Positions 1-5,539 of a DNA stretch of 5,732 nt are shown here, in pieces. The stretch is from Hyphomicrobiales bacterium (GTDB taxonomy: Bacteria > Pseudomonadota > Alphaproteobacteria > Rhizobiales > Xanthobacteraceae): assembly GCA_017304505.1 (NCBI GenBank), contig JAFKKQ010000302.1, positions 1-5,732 on the forward strand, in the 5' to 3' direction. The stretch's first letter is position 1. The number at the start of each line of letters is the position of its first letter. Position numbers and translations under genes: made by a program. The notes beneath the pieces are model-generated. The model saw only the letters and a list, made by a program, of their open reading frames with translations, had not been told where the DNA came from and ran no database searches.

Positions 1-1066
1 GGTCGACGCCATCGCCGCAGCCACCCGCGCCGGCACCACATTCGTGTTCGGCTATCTGGGTGGCGGCCCGCTGCCGTTCGATTCAAAACTCCCCGGCGGC
101 GAGTTCGTGCTGGCGTTCCAGGCACTCCCCATCGTGCTGCTCATAAGCGTGCTCACCACGCTGTTATTCTATTGGGGCATCCTGCCGCCCGTCGTACGAG
201 GCTTTTCCTGGGCGCTCAGCCGCACGCTCGGCGTCGGCGGCGCGGTCGGGCTTTCCACCGCGGCCAACATCTTTGTCGGCATGGTCGAAGCGCCGTTGTT
301 CATCCGCCCCTACATGGCCAAGCTCTCGCGCGGCGAATTGTTCGTGGTGATGACCGGCGGCATGGCCGGCATCGCTGGCACCGTGCTGGTGCTCTATGCG
401 CAGTTTCTCGCCCCCATCGTGCCGGACGCCGCCGGCCACTTCGTCATTGCCTCGGTGCTGGGAGCGCCCGTCGCGGTGATGATCGCCCAGATCATGGTGC
501 CTGACACGCGCGATGCAAAAGCGACAGACGCGCTCGCCACGCCCGAGCCGATCGCACAAAGCACGATGGACGCCATCGTGAAAGGCACCGGCATCGGGCT
601 CGAGTTGCTGCTCAACATCGTCGCCATGCTGATCGTATTCATCGCGCTGGTCCACCTGACCAACGCGATCCTGGACCTGCTGCCGGACATCGCCGGCGCA
701 CCGGTGACATTGCAGCGCATTCTCGGCCTCGTCATGGCGCCGGTGTGCTGGCTGATCGGCATTCCGTGGGCGCAGGCGCCGACCGCCGGCACGCTGATGG
801 GCATCAAGACGGTGCTCAACGAGTTGATTGCCTATGTCGAAATGTCGAAGCTGCCGGCCGACTCGCTCGATCCACGCTCACGGCTCATCATGCTCTACGC
901 GCTGTGCGGTTTCGCCAATTTCGGCAGCCTTGGCATTATGATCGGCGGGCTCTCGGTGATGGCCCCAGAGCGGCGCGACGACATCGTGTCGCTCGGGATG
1001 AAATCCATCGTATCCGGTACGCTTTCGACGCTGATGATCGGCGCCATCGTCGGCATCCTGTCCTGA
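1..1066 (+). CDS. Concentrative nucleoside transporter (CNT/NupC family), 5' end missing
   Basis: This is an inner-membrane symporter of the CNT family, which imports nucleosides using a proton or sodium gradient. The reading frame is open from base 2, so the true start lies upstream; about 354 residues are visible of roughly 400-420 usual for the family. A GTG at 44 falls inside the conserved FVFGYLGGG segment and is not the start. The family pattern is clear in order: FGYLGGGPLPF, then STAANIFVGMVEAPLFIRPY (re-entrant hairpin HP1 and start of TM4), MTGGMAGIAGTVLVLYA, then GIKTVLNELIAY (HP2), and finally YALCGFANFGSLGI followed by MAPERRDD. Hydrophobic stretches between these fit the gate and C-terminal transport domains. 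The Glu of HP1, the Glu of the NEL motif and the Asn/Ser of NFGS match known nucleoside ligands of the Vibrio cholerae protein. However, HP1 reads GMVE instead of GQTE. The gene ends in TGA at 1064-1066. Substrate choice cannot be read from sequence alone. Confidence 0.93.
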   Translation, partial: VDAIAAATRAGTTFVFGYLGGGPLPFDSKLPGGEFVLAFQALPIVLLISVLTTLLFYWGILPPVVRGFSWALSRTLGVGGAVGLSTAANIFVGMVEAPLFIRPYMAKLSRGELFVVMTGGMAGIAGTVLVLYAQFLAPIVPDAAGHFVIASVLGAPVAVMIAQIMVPDTRDAKATDALATPEPIAQSTMDAIVKGTGIGLELLLNIVAMLIVFIALVHLTNAILDLLPDIAGAPVTLQRILGLVMAPVCWLIGIPWAQAPTAGTLMGIKTVLNELIAYVEMSKLPADSLDPRSRLIMLYALCGFANFGSLGIMIGGLSVMAPERRDDIVSLGMKSIVSGTLSTLMIGAIVGILS

Positions 1067-1180
1067 CCCTCCCCACAGCGCACGGGATAGCCATACGCCG
1101 GTAAAACATCCGCCGCCTTTGCGCCGGGCCGCGTTCGAGATAAGACATCCACCGCACAACGACTTTCCAGAGGACAAGCT

Positions 1181-2158
1181 ATGCCCTTTCGCGCGCTCAT
1201 GATCGCCCTCGTCACCGGCATGGCGGCGTTGCCCGCCCAGGCCGCCCCCTACCCCGACCATACGGTCAAGATGATCGTCCCGTTCGCGGCCGGCGGCGGC
1301 ACGGACGTACTGGCGCGCATCATCGCGCAGAAGCTCAACGAGAAATGGGGTCAGCCCGTCGTCGTCGAGAACCAGCCCGGCGCATCCGGCGGCATCGGCA
1401 CGCGCGCCGTCGCGCACGCCACACCGGATGGCTACACGCTGCTGATGGCTTCCACTGGCGCGTTGATGGCCGCCGCTTCGGCGCTGGGTGGCGATGGCCC
1501 GTTCGACGTCAACAAGGTCCTGTCGCCGATCACCGTGGCCGCAGCCCCACCGTATCTCCTGGTCGTCAACTCGAAGGTGCCAGCCAACTCGGCGGCAGAC
1601 CTGATCCGCATCAGCAAGGAAAAGCCGGGCTCGCTCACCTTCGGTTCGTCGGGCGTCGGCGCGGCCTCGCATCTGTCGGGCGTTCTGTTTGAGAGCGAGG
1701 CCGGCATCAAGATGCTGCATGTGCCTTACAAGGGCACCGGGCCGGGCATGACCGATCTCCTGGGCGGGCGCATCGACCTCATGTTCGCGCCGGCACCCGT
1801 GGTGCAATCGTCGGTGCAGGCCGGGAAGCTGAAGGCGATCGGCACGACCGACGTCCGCCGCTCCAAGTTCTACCCCGACATCCCGACTATCGCCGAAAGC
1901 GGCTTGCCGGGCTACGAATCGGTTGGCTGGTTCGGGCTGCTGGCGCCGGCCAAAACGCCGCACGAGATCGTCAAACAGATCAATCAGGCCGTCGTCGCGA
2001 TCATGGATACCAAGGAATTCCGCGACCAGTTGGCGATCCTCGGCGCAGAGCCGAAGCCGCAGACGCCGGAGGAGTTCGGCCGCTACATCAACGCCGACAT
2101 TGCCAAGTGGACCAAGCTGGTCAAGGACAACAACATCAAGCTGCCGGGGGCCAAATAA
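1181..2158 (+). CDS. Bug/TctC-family periplasmic solute-binding protein
   Basis: This is a 325-residue extracytoplasmic binding protein of the tripartite tricarboxylate transporter (Bug) family. Members bind carboxylates such as citrate, dicarboxylates, amino acids or aromatic acids in the periplasm. Residues 1-21 form a Sec signal peptide (MPFRALMIALVTGMAALPAQA), with likely cleavage after AQA. Typical Bug blocks follow: YPDHTVKMIVPFAAGGGTDVLAR (24-46), VVVENQPGASGGIG (60-73) with PDGYTLLM (82-89), SSGVGAASHLSG (156-167), VPYKGTGPGMTDLLGGRIDLMF (181-202), and DIPTIAESGLPGYE (233-246). Length is normal. The ATG at 1181 is preceded by AGAGGA (1169-1174) at 6-base spacing. It lies 3 bases upstream of the FAH-family gene, so the two are probably co-transcribed. 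The TctA and TctB membrane subunits are not in the window, which is common because Bug genes are often orphans. The ligand is unknown; a carboxylate related to the FAH substrate is an inference from the pairing. Confidence 0.94.
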   Translation: MPFRALMIALVTGMAALPAQAAPYPDHTVKMIVPFAAGGGTDVLARIIAQKLNEKWGQPVVVENQPGASGGIGTRAVAHATPDGYTLLMASTGALMAAASALGGDGPFDVNKVLSPITVAAAPPYLLVVNSKVPANSAADLIRISKEKPGSLTFGSSGVGAASHLSGVLFESEAGIKMLHVPYKGTGPGMTDLLGGRIDLMFAPAPVVQSSVQAGKLKAIGTTDVRRSKFYPDIPTIAESGLPGYESVGWFGLLAPAKTPHEIVKQINQAVVAIMDTKEFRDQLAILGAEPKPQTPEEFGRYINADIAKWTKLVKDNNIKLPGAK

Positions 2159-2161
2159 GCC

Positions 2162-3085
2162 ATGCGTCTTGCGACTTTTATCGACCGGTCGAAAAACAGC
2201 GGATCGCGGTTCGGCATCGTGCGCGGCGACCACGTCATCGACGTTGTCGCGGCGGCCGATGCCCTGCGCCGGCCGGTCCCCGCCGCCAGCGTGAAGGCCG
2301 CGCTGACGACAGGGCCGCAAACGCTCAAGGCGCTGAACGAACTGGCCGATACGGCGGATGCCAAGCGGCTGTCCATGCCGGTGTCCGGCGTCCGGTTCCT
2401 GGCGCCGATTCCCGACCCGTCGAAGTTCTTCTGCGTCGGCAAGAACACGAAGAAGCACCGCGAGGAGCTTCTCGCCAACAAAATGTTGACGGAAATTCCC
2501 AACGAGCCGACCGGCTTTATCAAACTGGCCGACACGCTGTCGGGAGACGGCGACGAGGTGGCCAAGCCCGAAGACATCACCACGCTCGATTACGAGCCGG
2601 AGCTTTGCTACGTGATCGGCAAGCGCGCCCACCGCGTCTCGAAGGCCGAGGCGATGGATTATATCGCCGGCTTCACGCTCACCAATGATATGAGCGCACG
2701 CGAGATCCAGAAGCGTGAGGTCGCCTCCGGCAGCCGGTTCTGGACAGCCAAAAACATGCCAGGATTCGCGCCGACCGGCCCCTACGTTCTGACGATGGAC
2801 GAGGTGTCGGACACCGCCAATCTGTGGGTCACCTGCGACGTCAACGGGGAGCGGCGGCTGCGCTCCAACACCGGCGACTACCTCTACCAGATCGCCGAGG
2901 TGCTGGCGCACTTCTCCCGTTACGTTGTGTTTCAGCCCGGCGACCTGATCGCGATGGGCGCGCCGAGTGGCGTCGCCGTCGGTCAGCCGAACGCCGCCGA
3001 ACTTTATCTCAAGCCGGGCGACGACATGGTGATCGCGCTTGAAGGGATCATGTCGCTGCGAACTCGGATTGTTGCCGAGCAATAA
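2162..3085 (+). CDS. Fumarylacetoacetate hydrolase (FAH) family protein
   Basis: This is a 307-residue cytoplasmic enzyme of the FAH superfamily, whose members hydrolyse, hydrate or decarboxylate 2-oxo or diketo acids using a divalent metal. The metal-binding pattern is visible: DYEPEL gives E145 and E147, and TNDMSARE gives D176. An H-x-x-E pair (H99, E102, in KNTKKHREEL) matches the catalytic dyad described for FAHD1. Other family marks are GFIKLADTLSG (118-128), RSNTGDYLYQIAEVLAHFS (234-252), GDLIAMGAPSGVAVG (260-274) and LKPGDDMVIALEGIMSLRTRI (283-303). The N-terminal ~80 residues form the usual small N-terminal domain. The start is the ATG 3 bases after the TAA of the Bug gene. The only Shine-Dalgarno candidate is GGGGG at 2146-2150, about 11 bases away, so translation may depend on coupling. 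The exact reaction (acylpyruvase, oxaloacetate decarboxylase, homoprotocatechuate-pathway isomerase/decarboxylase or hydrolase) cannot be assigned. Confidence 0.94.
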   Translation: MRLATFIDRSKNSGSRFGIVRGDHVIDVVAAADALRRPVPAASVKAALTTGPQTLKALNELADTADAKRLSMPVSGVRFLAPIPDPSKFFCVGKNTKKHREELLANKMLTEIPNEPTGFIKLADTLSGDGDEVAKPEDITTLDYEPELCYVIGKRAHRVSKAEAMDYIAGFTLTNDMSAREIQKREVASGSRFWTAKNMPGFAPTGPYVLTMDEVSDTANLWVTCDVNGERRLRSNTGDYLYQIAEVLAHFSRYVVFQPGDLIAMGAPSGVAVGQPNAAELYLKPGDDMVIALEGIMSLRTRIVAEQ

Positions 3086-3104
3086 CGGCCACGCTGTCGC
3101 CGGG

Positions 3105-3149
3105 TGGCACGATCACCCCGCGCCATCCGCGCCGAAATCCCCCGTGCCA
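3105..3149. repeat. Inverted repeat between the FAH and GDSL genes
   Basis: TGGCACG at 3105-3111 is perfectly mirrored by CGTGCCA at 3143-3149, with 31 bases between. A competing small hairpin, GGGTG (3102-3106) with CACCC (3114-3118) and a 7-base loop, overlaps the left arm. Neither is followed by a T-run, so an intrinsic terminator for the Bug-FAH unit is not demonstrated. The rest of the 93-base gap shows nothing recognisable except the weak ribosome site of the next gene. Confidence 0.25.
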
Positions 3150-3178
3150 GGCTTTCGACACGCTGATCGGACCGCGAC

Positions 3179-3757
3179 ATGATCCCGAAAGCCGCCGCAG
3201 CACTCGCCATCCTGCTCACGGCGACGGCGTTAGCGCGGGCGCGGACGATCCAAATCGTGGCGTTCGGCGACAGCGCGACCGCAGGCTACCTGGTGGCATG
3301 GCACGAATCCTATCCGGCGCAGTTGCAGGCGGCATTGCGGGCCAGGGGCTACGACGCTGTGGTGCGTAACGAAGGCATGAGCGGCGACACCACAGCGGGC
3401 GCGCTGCGCCGGTTCGACACCGCGATCGGCCCCGGCACGGACGTCGCCATCGTCGAGTTCGGCACCAACGATCTGCGGCAGCACGTACCGATGCACACCG
3501 TTCAATCCCATCTATCGAACATCGTGAACACGCTTCGCGCCCGCCACATCGAGGTCATGCTGGTCGGCCTCGGACGTTTGGACCTGTCCGCCGTCGCGCG
3601 CAGCAAGAATATCCTCTATGCCCAATGGAAGCTGCCGCCCGGAAAATACCGCGCCCGCGATGGCGCTCACTTCAATGCCGAAGGCTATGCCATATTAGTG
3701 CGGCAAATACTACCTGCTATCGAAACGCTGATCGCGCGGGCGAAGGCACGGCGCTGA
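3179..3757 (+). CDS. Exported SGNH/GDSL-type esterase or lysophospholipase-like hydrolase
   Basis: This 192-residue hydrolase is of the TesA-like SGNH family, which cleaves esters or thioesters. Residues 1-21 look like a short Sec signal peptide (MIPKAAAALAILLTATALARA), so the enzyme probably acts in the periplasm. All four blocks are present: block I GDSATAGY with nucleophile S32, block II NEGMSGDTT with the oxyanion Gly (G66), block III GTND with N97, and block V DGAHFN with D161 and H164. S32-G66 spacing equals that of E. coli TesA as I recall it, but the stretch from block III to block V is about 15 residues shorter. The ATG at 3179 has only a weak ribosome site (TCGGA, 3167-3171). It is 93 bases after the FAH gene on the same strand and may or may not be in that operon. 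The substrate is unknown; simple esters or lysolipids are guesses from the family. Confidence 0.9.
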   Translation: MIPKAAAALAILLTATALARARTIQIVAFGDSATAGYLVAWHESYPAQLQAALRARGYDAVVRNEGMSGDTTAGALRRFDTAIGPGTDVAIVEFGTNDLRQHVPMHTVQSHLSNIVNTLRARHIEVMLVGLGRLDLSAVARSKNILYAQWKLPPGKYRARDGAHFNAEGYAILVRQILPAIETLIARAKARR

Positions 3758-3893
3758 TGCTGCGTGTACCGACGCAAGTTCGCGGAAGCCGGGTACGCCG
3801 CCCCCTGGGTTGGCCGAAGCATCCGACTGTCCTGAGAAAACGCCACGCATCTCCTCACAACGCGTTGCGACAAGACGAAATAGCTTATCCATC

Positions 3894-3941
3894 TTGAAAC
3901 CACGTCGGCGATGCCCGATGCTCCGCTACGACACATAAAGG
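3894..3941 (+). promoter_or_regulatory. Possible promoter and ribosome site of the methyltransferase gene
   Basis: The 190-base gap between the GDSL and methyltransferase genes turns AT-richer from about 3870. TTGAAA at 3894-3899 is a perfect -35 hexamer. A 17-base spacer leads to GATGCT (3917-3922), which matches only 3 of 6 bases of a sigma70 -10 box, so this promoter is weakly supported. TAAAGG at 3936-3941 is a reasonable ribosome-binding site 6 bases before the ATG at 3948 and supports that start. Nothing else was recognised in 3758-3893. Confidence 0.25.
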
Positions 3942-3947
3942 TCCAAA

Positions 3948-4817
3948 ATGAGCATTGTCGGACTGATTAAAAGCCACCGGAGACGGCGTTGGCGCGACGC
4001 GCGACGCAATCGCCTCGTTGCCGGGCTCAATCTTAACGGCCTAGGTCTTGAGATTGGCGCATCACACGCACCCATCGTGCCAAAACGCGCAGGTTATAAG
4101 GTTGAGATTGCCGATCACAGCAACGCGGATGAACTGCGCGAGCATTTCCGTAGCGATCCCACTGTCGACGCCTCGAATATCGAAGAAGTCGACTACATCA
4201 CTGGCGGCGGCTCCATCGCCAAAATCATCAACAGTCCCGGCCGCTACGACTACATCATCGCTTCCCACGTCATCGAACACGTCCCTGACCTGTTCGGGTT
4301 TCTCCACGATTGCGAAACGCTGCTCAAGCCTGACGGAGTGTTGTCGCTGGCCGTACCCGATATGCGATACTGCTTCGATGCTCTTCAAAGCAGATCGACA
4401 ACGGGAATGGTGCTACAAGCGTCGTTGAACGAACCTCATCGGCCCAGCCCTGCGGCGGTCTTTGATCACACCGCGAATTGTTCCGAAAAAAGCAATCACG
4501 GGGTGTGGCGTCGGTTCGATCCGCGCCCCCTTAAGATTTGCAATTCCCTCGCTGACGCGAAGGCGAAATTCGACGAATACGTTTCCAACGATGCGCACAC
4601 CGATATCCACGTGTGGAGGTTTGTGCCATCGAGTTTCAGGCTTATCGCCAAAGACCTCTACGATATGAATCTCATCGCGCTTCGCGAGATGAGCTTTTCG
4701 GCGCCGGGCGGCTTTGAATTCTTCGCGAAGTTTTCAAGGGATGGAAACTCATTGAACGACGACCGCCAAACACTGGCGATCCGCGCAATGCGTGAGACGT
4801 GCGCAATTCGCTTCTGA
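3948..4817 (+). CDS. Class I SAM-dependent methyltransferase, glycan-cluster type
   Basis: This 289-residue methyltransferase has a Methyltransf_11/23-like Rossmann core. Motif I is LEIGASHAPIVPK (34-46), a variant of the glycine-rich SAM loop (LEIGPSHNP-like in relatives). D56 in IADHS is the likely acidic ribose-binding end of strand 2. ASHVIEHVPDLFGFLHDCETLLKPDGVLSLAVPD (105-138) contains the IEH motif and the strand 4-5 region. A C-terminal part, HTDIHVWRFVPSSFRLI (217-233), recurs in members of this subgroup that sit beside glycosyltransferases in polysaccharide loci. The N-terminus is very basic (RRRRWRDARRNR, 11-22) with no signal peptide, so it is cytoplasmic. No glycosyltransferase lies in the window. 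The gene is unusually low in GC here: lines starting at 4381 and 4561 contain 30 and 31 G/C of 60, against 43 of 60 in the line at 1441. That suggests separate acquisition. The acceptor is unknown; a sugar or glycan precursor is an inference from relatives. Confidence 0.87.
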   Translation: MSIVGLIKSHRRRRWRDARRNRLVAGLNLNGLGLEIGASHAPIVPKRAGYKVEIADHSNADELREHFRSDPTVDASNIEEVDYITGGGSIAKIINSPGRYDYIIASHVIEHVPDLFGFLHDCETLLKPDGVLSLAVPDMRYCFDALQSRSTTGMVLQASLNEPHRPSPAAVFDHTANCSEKSNHGVWRRFDPRPLKICNSLADAKAKFDEYVSNDAHTDIHVWRFVPSSFRLIAKDLYDMNLIALREMSFSAPGGFEFFAKFSRDGNSLNDDRQTLAIRAMRETCAIRF

Positions 4818-4861
4818 ACAAAGCAGATCGCGGCTGTGGAACCGGGTCGAAAATCACAGAC

Positions 4862-4883
4862 GCGAGGCGAACGCGTTTCTCGC
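4862..4883. terminator. Possible weak hairpin between convergent genes
   Basis: GCGAG (4862-4866) pairs with CTCGC (4879-4883), enclosing the 8-base palindrome AACGCGTT (4870-4877). It lies in the 101-base gap between the convergent methyltransferase and usg genes, where a bidirectional terminator would be expected. The stem is short and there is no clear T-run on either strand, so support is weak. Confidence 0.22.
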
Positions 4884-4901
4884 TAAGCCTCCACGGACAA
4901 A

Positions 4902-4920
4902 GCAACGATCCGCAACGATC
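4902..4920. repeat. Tandem 9-base direct repeat at the end of usg
   Basis: GCAACGATC occurs at 4902-4910 and again at 4912-4920, a 10-base period with one spacer base. The second copy includes two bases of the usg stop codon (TGA on the minus strand, 4921-4919). It probably arose by a small local duplication; no function is indicated. Confidence 0.6.
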
Positions 4921-5233
4921 AATGCAACCGGAATTCTCCGTCGACGGTCTTCAGCTCCGCCGGCTTGATCAGGCGGGAATGCGCAACCGTCACCGAGTGG
5001 AGCGGGCCTTCCAGCTTTTCCACCCAAAATGCCAGAAAGCGCTGCAATTCGGGAAATTCCGGGAATAGATCGTAGTTCTGCCAGACGTAGCTTTGTAGCA
5101 GCCATCGATGGTCCGGCCGGCGATAGAGAATTTGCGCCGTCGTCAGCCCGTAGCCGTTCAATTGCTTTCGGAAATCCTCTGAAGCCAGCCCGTTCGGAGC
5201 CGCGCCCCAGCGCCCCGCCTGCTTCGGCATCAT
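4919..5233 (-). CDS. usg: Usg family protein
   Basis: This 104-residue soluble protein belongs to the Usg-like family, found mainly in alphaproteobacteria. The family was named from a tryptophan-operon context and its function is unknown. The recognisable core is SEDFRKQLNGYGLTTAQILYRRPDH (18-42), LLQSYVWQNYDLFPEFPELQRFLAFW (45-70) and GPLHSVTVAHSRLIKPAELKTVDGEFRLH (76-104), with the aromatic-rich W-x-x-YDL-P-FPEL block as the clearest signature. No signal peptide or membrane segment is present. The start at 5233 is favoured because GGAGGA (5245-5240 on the minus strand) stands 6 bases upstream; the adjacent second ATG (5230) is possible. The N-terminal ~17 residues before the core are longer than in many relatives (about 90 residues), so a later start cannot be excluded. 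It converges with the methyltransferase and is divergent from groES. Family assignment is confident; any biochemical role would be a guess. Confidence 0.9.
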   Translation of the reverse strand: MMPKQAGRWGAAPNGLASEDFRKQLNGYGLTTAQILYRRPDHRWLLQSYVWQNYDLFPEFPELQRFLAFWVEKLEGPLHSVTVAHSRLIKPAELKTVDGEFRLH

Positions 5234-5324
5234 GCCGAATCCTCCGTCATGACCGCCTCAGTGTCAGCACCCACCGCGGCCATGACAAGCCGAAAGATTC
5301 AAATATGTTCCTGTTTTCAAAGTA

Positions 5325-5351
5325 TTAGCAGCATAATTGAAAGACTGCTGA
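5325..5351. promoter_or_regulatory. Degenerate second CIRCE-like dyad
   Basis: TTAGCAGCA (5325-5333), a 9-base spacer, then GACTGCTGA (5343-5351) repeats the geometry of CIRCE. It matches 6 of 9 left-arm and 7 of 9 right-arm bases of the consensus TTAGCACTC-N9-GAGTGCTAA. It is centred 58 bases upstream of the good CIRCE. Its right half (GACTGCT, 5343-5349) is the exact inverse of AGCAGTC (5385-5391) in that CIRCE's left arm. It could be a weak auxiliary HrcA site, a decayed copy, or chance in an AT-rich stretch. Confidence 0.35.
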
Positions 5352-5368
5352 TAACCACGCAGGATAAC
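5338..5368 (+). promoter_or_regulatory. Candidate sigma70-type promoter upstream of CIRCE
   Basis: TTGAAA (5338-5343) is a perfect -35 box. GATAAC (5363-5368) matches 4 of 6 bases of a -10 box, but the spacer is 19 bases, longer than ideal. Transcription from here would begin near 5375 and place the CIRCE at about +8 to +35. That is the usual position for HrcA repression and for CIRCE within the leader RNA. It is the best placed but not a strong match. Confidence 0.3.
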
Positions 5369-5382
5369 CGCCTTGTTTCTCG

Positions 5383-5409
5383 CTAGCAGTCAAACGCATT
5401 GAGTGCTAA
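5383..5409. promoter_or_regulatory. CIRCE element (HrcA operator) of groES
   Basis: CTAGCAGTC (5383-5391), a 9-base spacer (5392-5400) and GAGTGCTAA (5401-5409) match the CIRCE consensus TTAGCACTC-N9-GAGTGCTAA. The right arm is perfect (9 of 9); the left arm differs at positions 1 and 7 (7 of 9). CIRCE is the operator of the heat-inducible repressor HrcA, whose activity depends on GroEL. It lies 131 bases before the groES ATG. It indicates that this groES copy is under HrcA control; hrcA itself is not in the window. Confidence 0.9.
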
Positions 5410-5425
5410 AAAATTCCATCGCCCT

Positions 5426-5453
5426 CTTGATGGAGGGTATGGGTCGCCTATCT
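5426..5453 (+). promoter_or_regulatory. Candidate RpoH (heat-shock sigma) promoter
   Basis: CTTGAT (5426-5431) resembles the CTTGAA -35 core of sigma32-type promoters. After a 14-base gap, GCCTATCT (5446-5453) matches 5 of 7 defined positions of CCCCATnT. A start near 5460 would give a leader of about 80 bases. If real, groES would have both HrcA repression upstream and RpoH activation downstream of the CIRCE. The match is imperfect and unverified. Confidence 0.3.
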
Positions 5454-5477
5454 CGCGACCTTGAGGGATGTCGCGAG
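5452..5477. repeat. Perfect 8-bp inverted repeat in the groES leader
   Basis: CTCGCGAC (5452-5459) and GTCGCGAG (5470-5477) form a perfect 8-base-pair stem with a 10-base loop, extendable by one G-U pair. It lies between the CIRCE and the ribosome-binding site (GGAGGA, 5530-5535), about 60 bases before the ATG. In RNA it would be a stable GC-rich hairpin; in DNA it could be a protein site. It has no T-run, so it is not a standard terminator. Confidence 0.5.
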
Positions 5478-5539
5478 GGAAACTTTCCGGCGTCTCTTTA
5501 TTCCAAAAGTTCAATCTTATCAGGCTTATGGAGGATACC

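Larger units (their letters stand above)
5234..5539. promoter_or_regulatory. Divergent control region between usg and groES
   Basis: This 306-base non-coding region separates two divergent genes. From about 5291 to 5420 it is visibly AT-richer than the rest of the window, as expected for promoters. The usg side holds the GGAGGA ribosome site (5245-5240, minus strand). On the minus strand, TTGAAA with a 17-base spacer to TCTTTC is the best but poor usg promoter candidate. The groES side holds the CIRCE, a CIRCE-like dyad, promoter candidates and a leader dyad, which are listed separately. No tRNA, riboswitch or small ORF of note was seen. Confidence 0.75.

Noticed and set aside
164..655. Minus-strand open frame opposite the CNT gene
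   Set aside because: The composition is low-complexity and His/Asp/Arg-rich, and it lies entirely within a strongly conserved transporter frame. It is a shadow.
1067..1180. Terminator or promoter in the gap between the CNT and Bug genes
   Set aside because: Apart from the AGAGGA ribosome site at 1169-1174, no convincing stem-loop with a T-run or paired -35/-10 boxes was visible.
878..3082. A 734-residue open frame on the minus strand spanning the end of the CNT gene and the Bug and FAH genes
   Set aside because: It is antisense to two well-supported genes. Its translation is full of Arg, His, Gly and Asp with no recognisable family, as expected for the mirror frame of GC-rich coding DNA.
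3625..3897. Plus-strand 90-residue open frame overlapping the end of the GDSL gene and running into the gap before the methyltransferase
   Set aside because: It starts inside the GDSL gene in another frame, has no ribosome site of note and no family resemblance. Its reach into the gap is not enough evidence.
5230..5250. A 6-codon minus-strand mini-ORF (ATG at 5250, TGA at 5230) ending over the usg start in an ATGA overlap
   Set aside because: It could be a coupling leader, but it has no ribosome site I can support and such short frames arise easily by chance.
5452..5535. A ROSE-type or FourU RNA thermometer controlling groES
   Set aside because: The clear hairpin does not pair with the GGAGGA ribosome site, and no complementary anti-Shine-Dalgarno stretch close to the ATG was found. 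The defining feature is missing.
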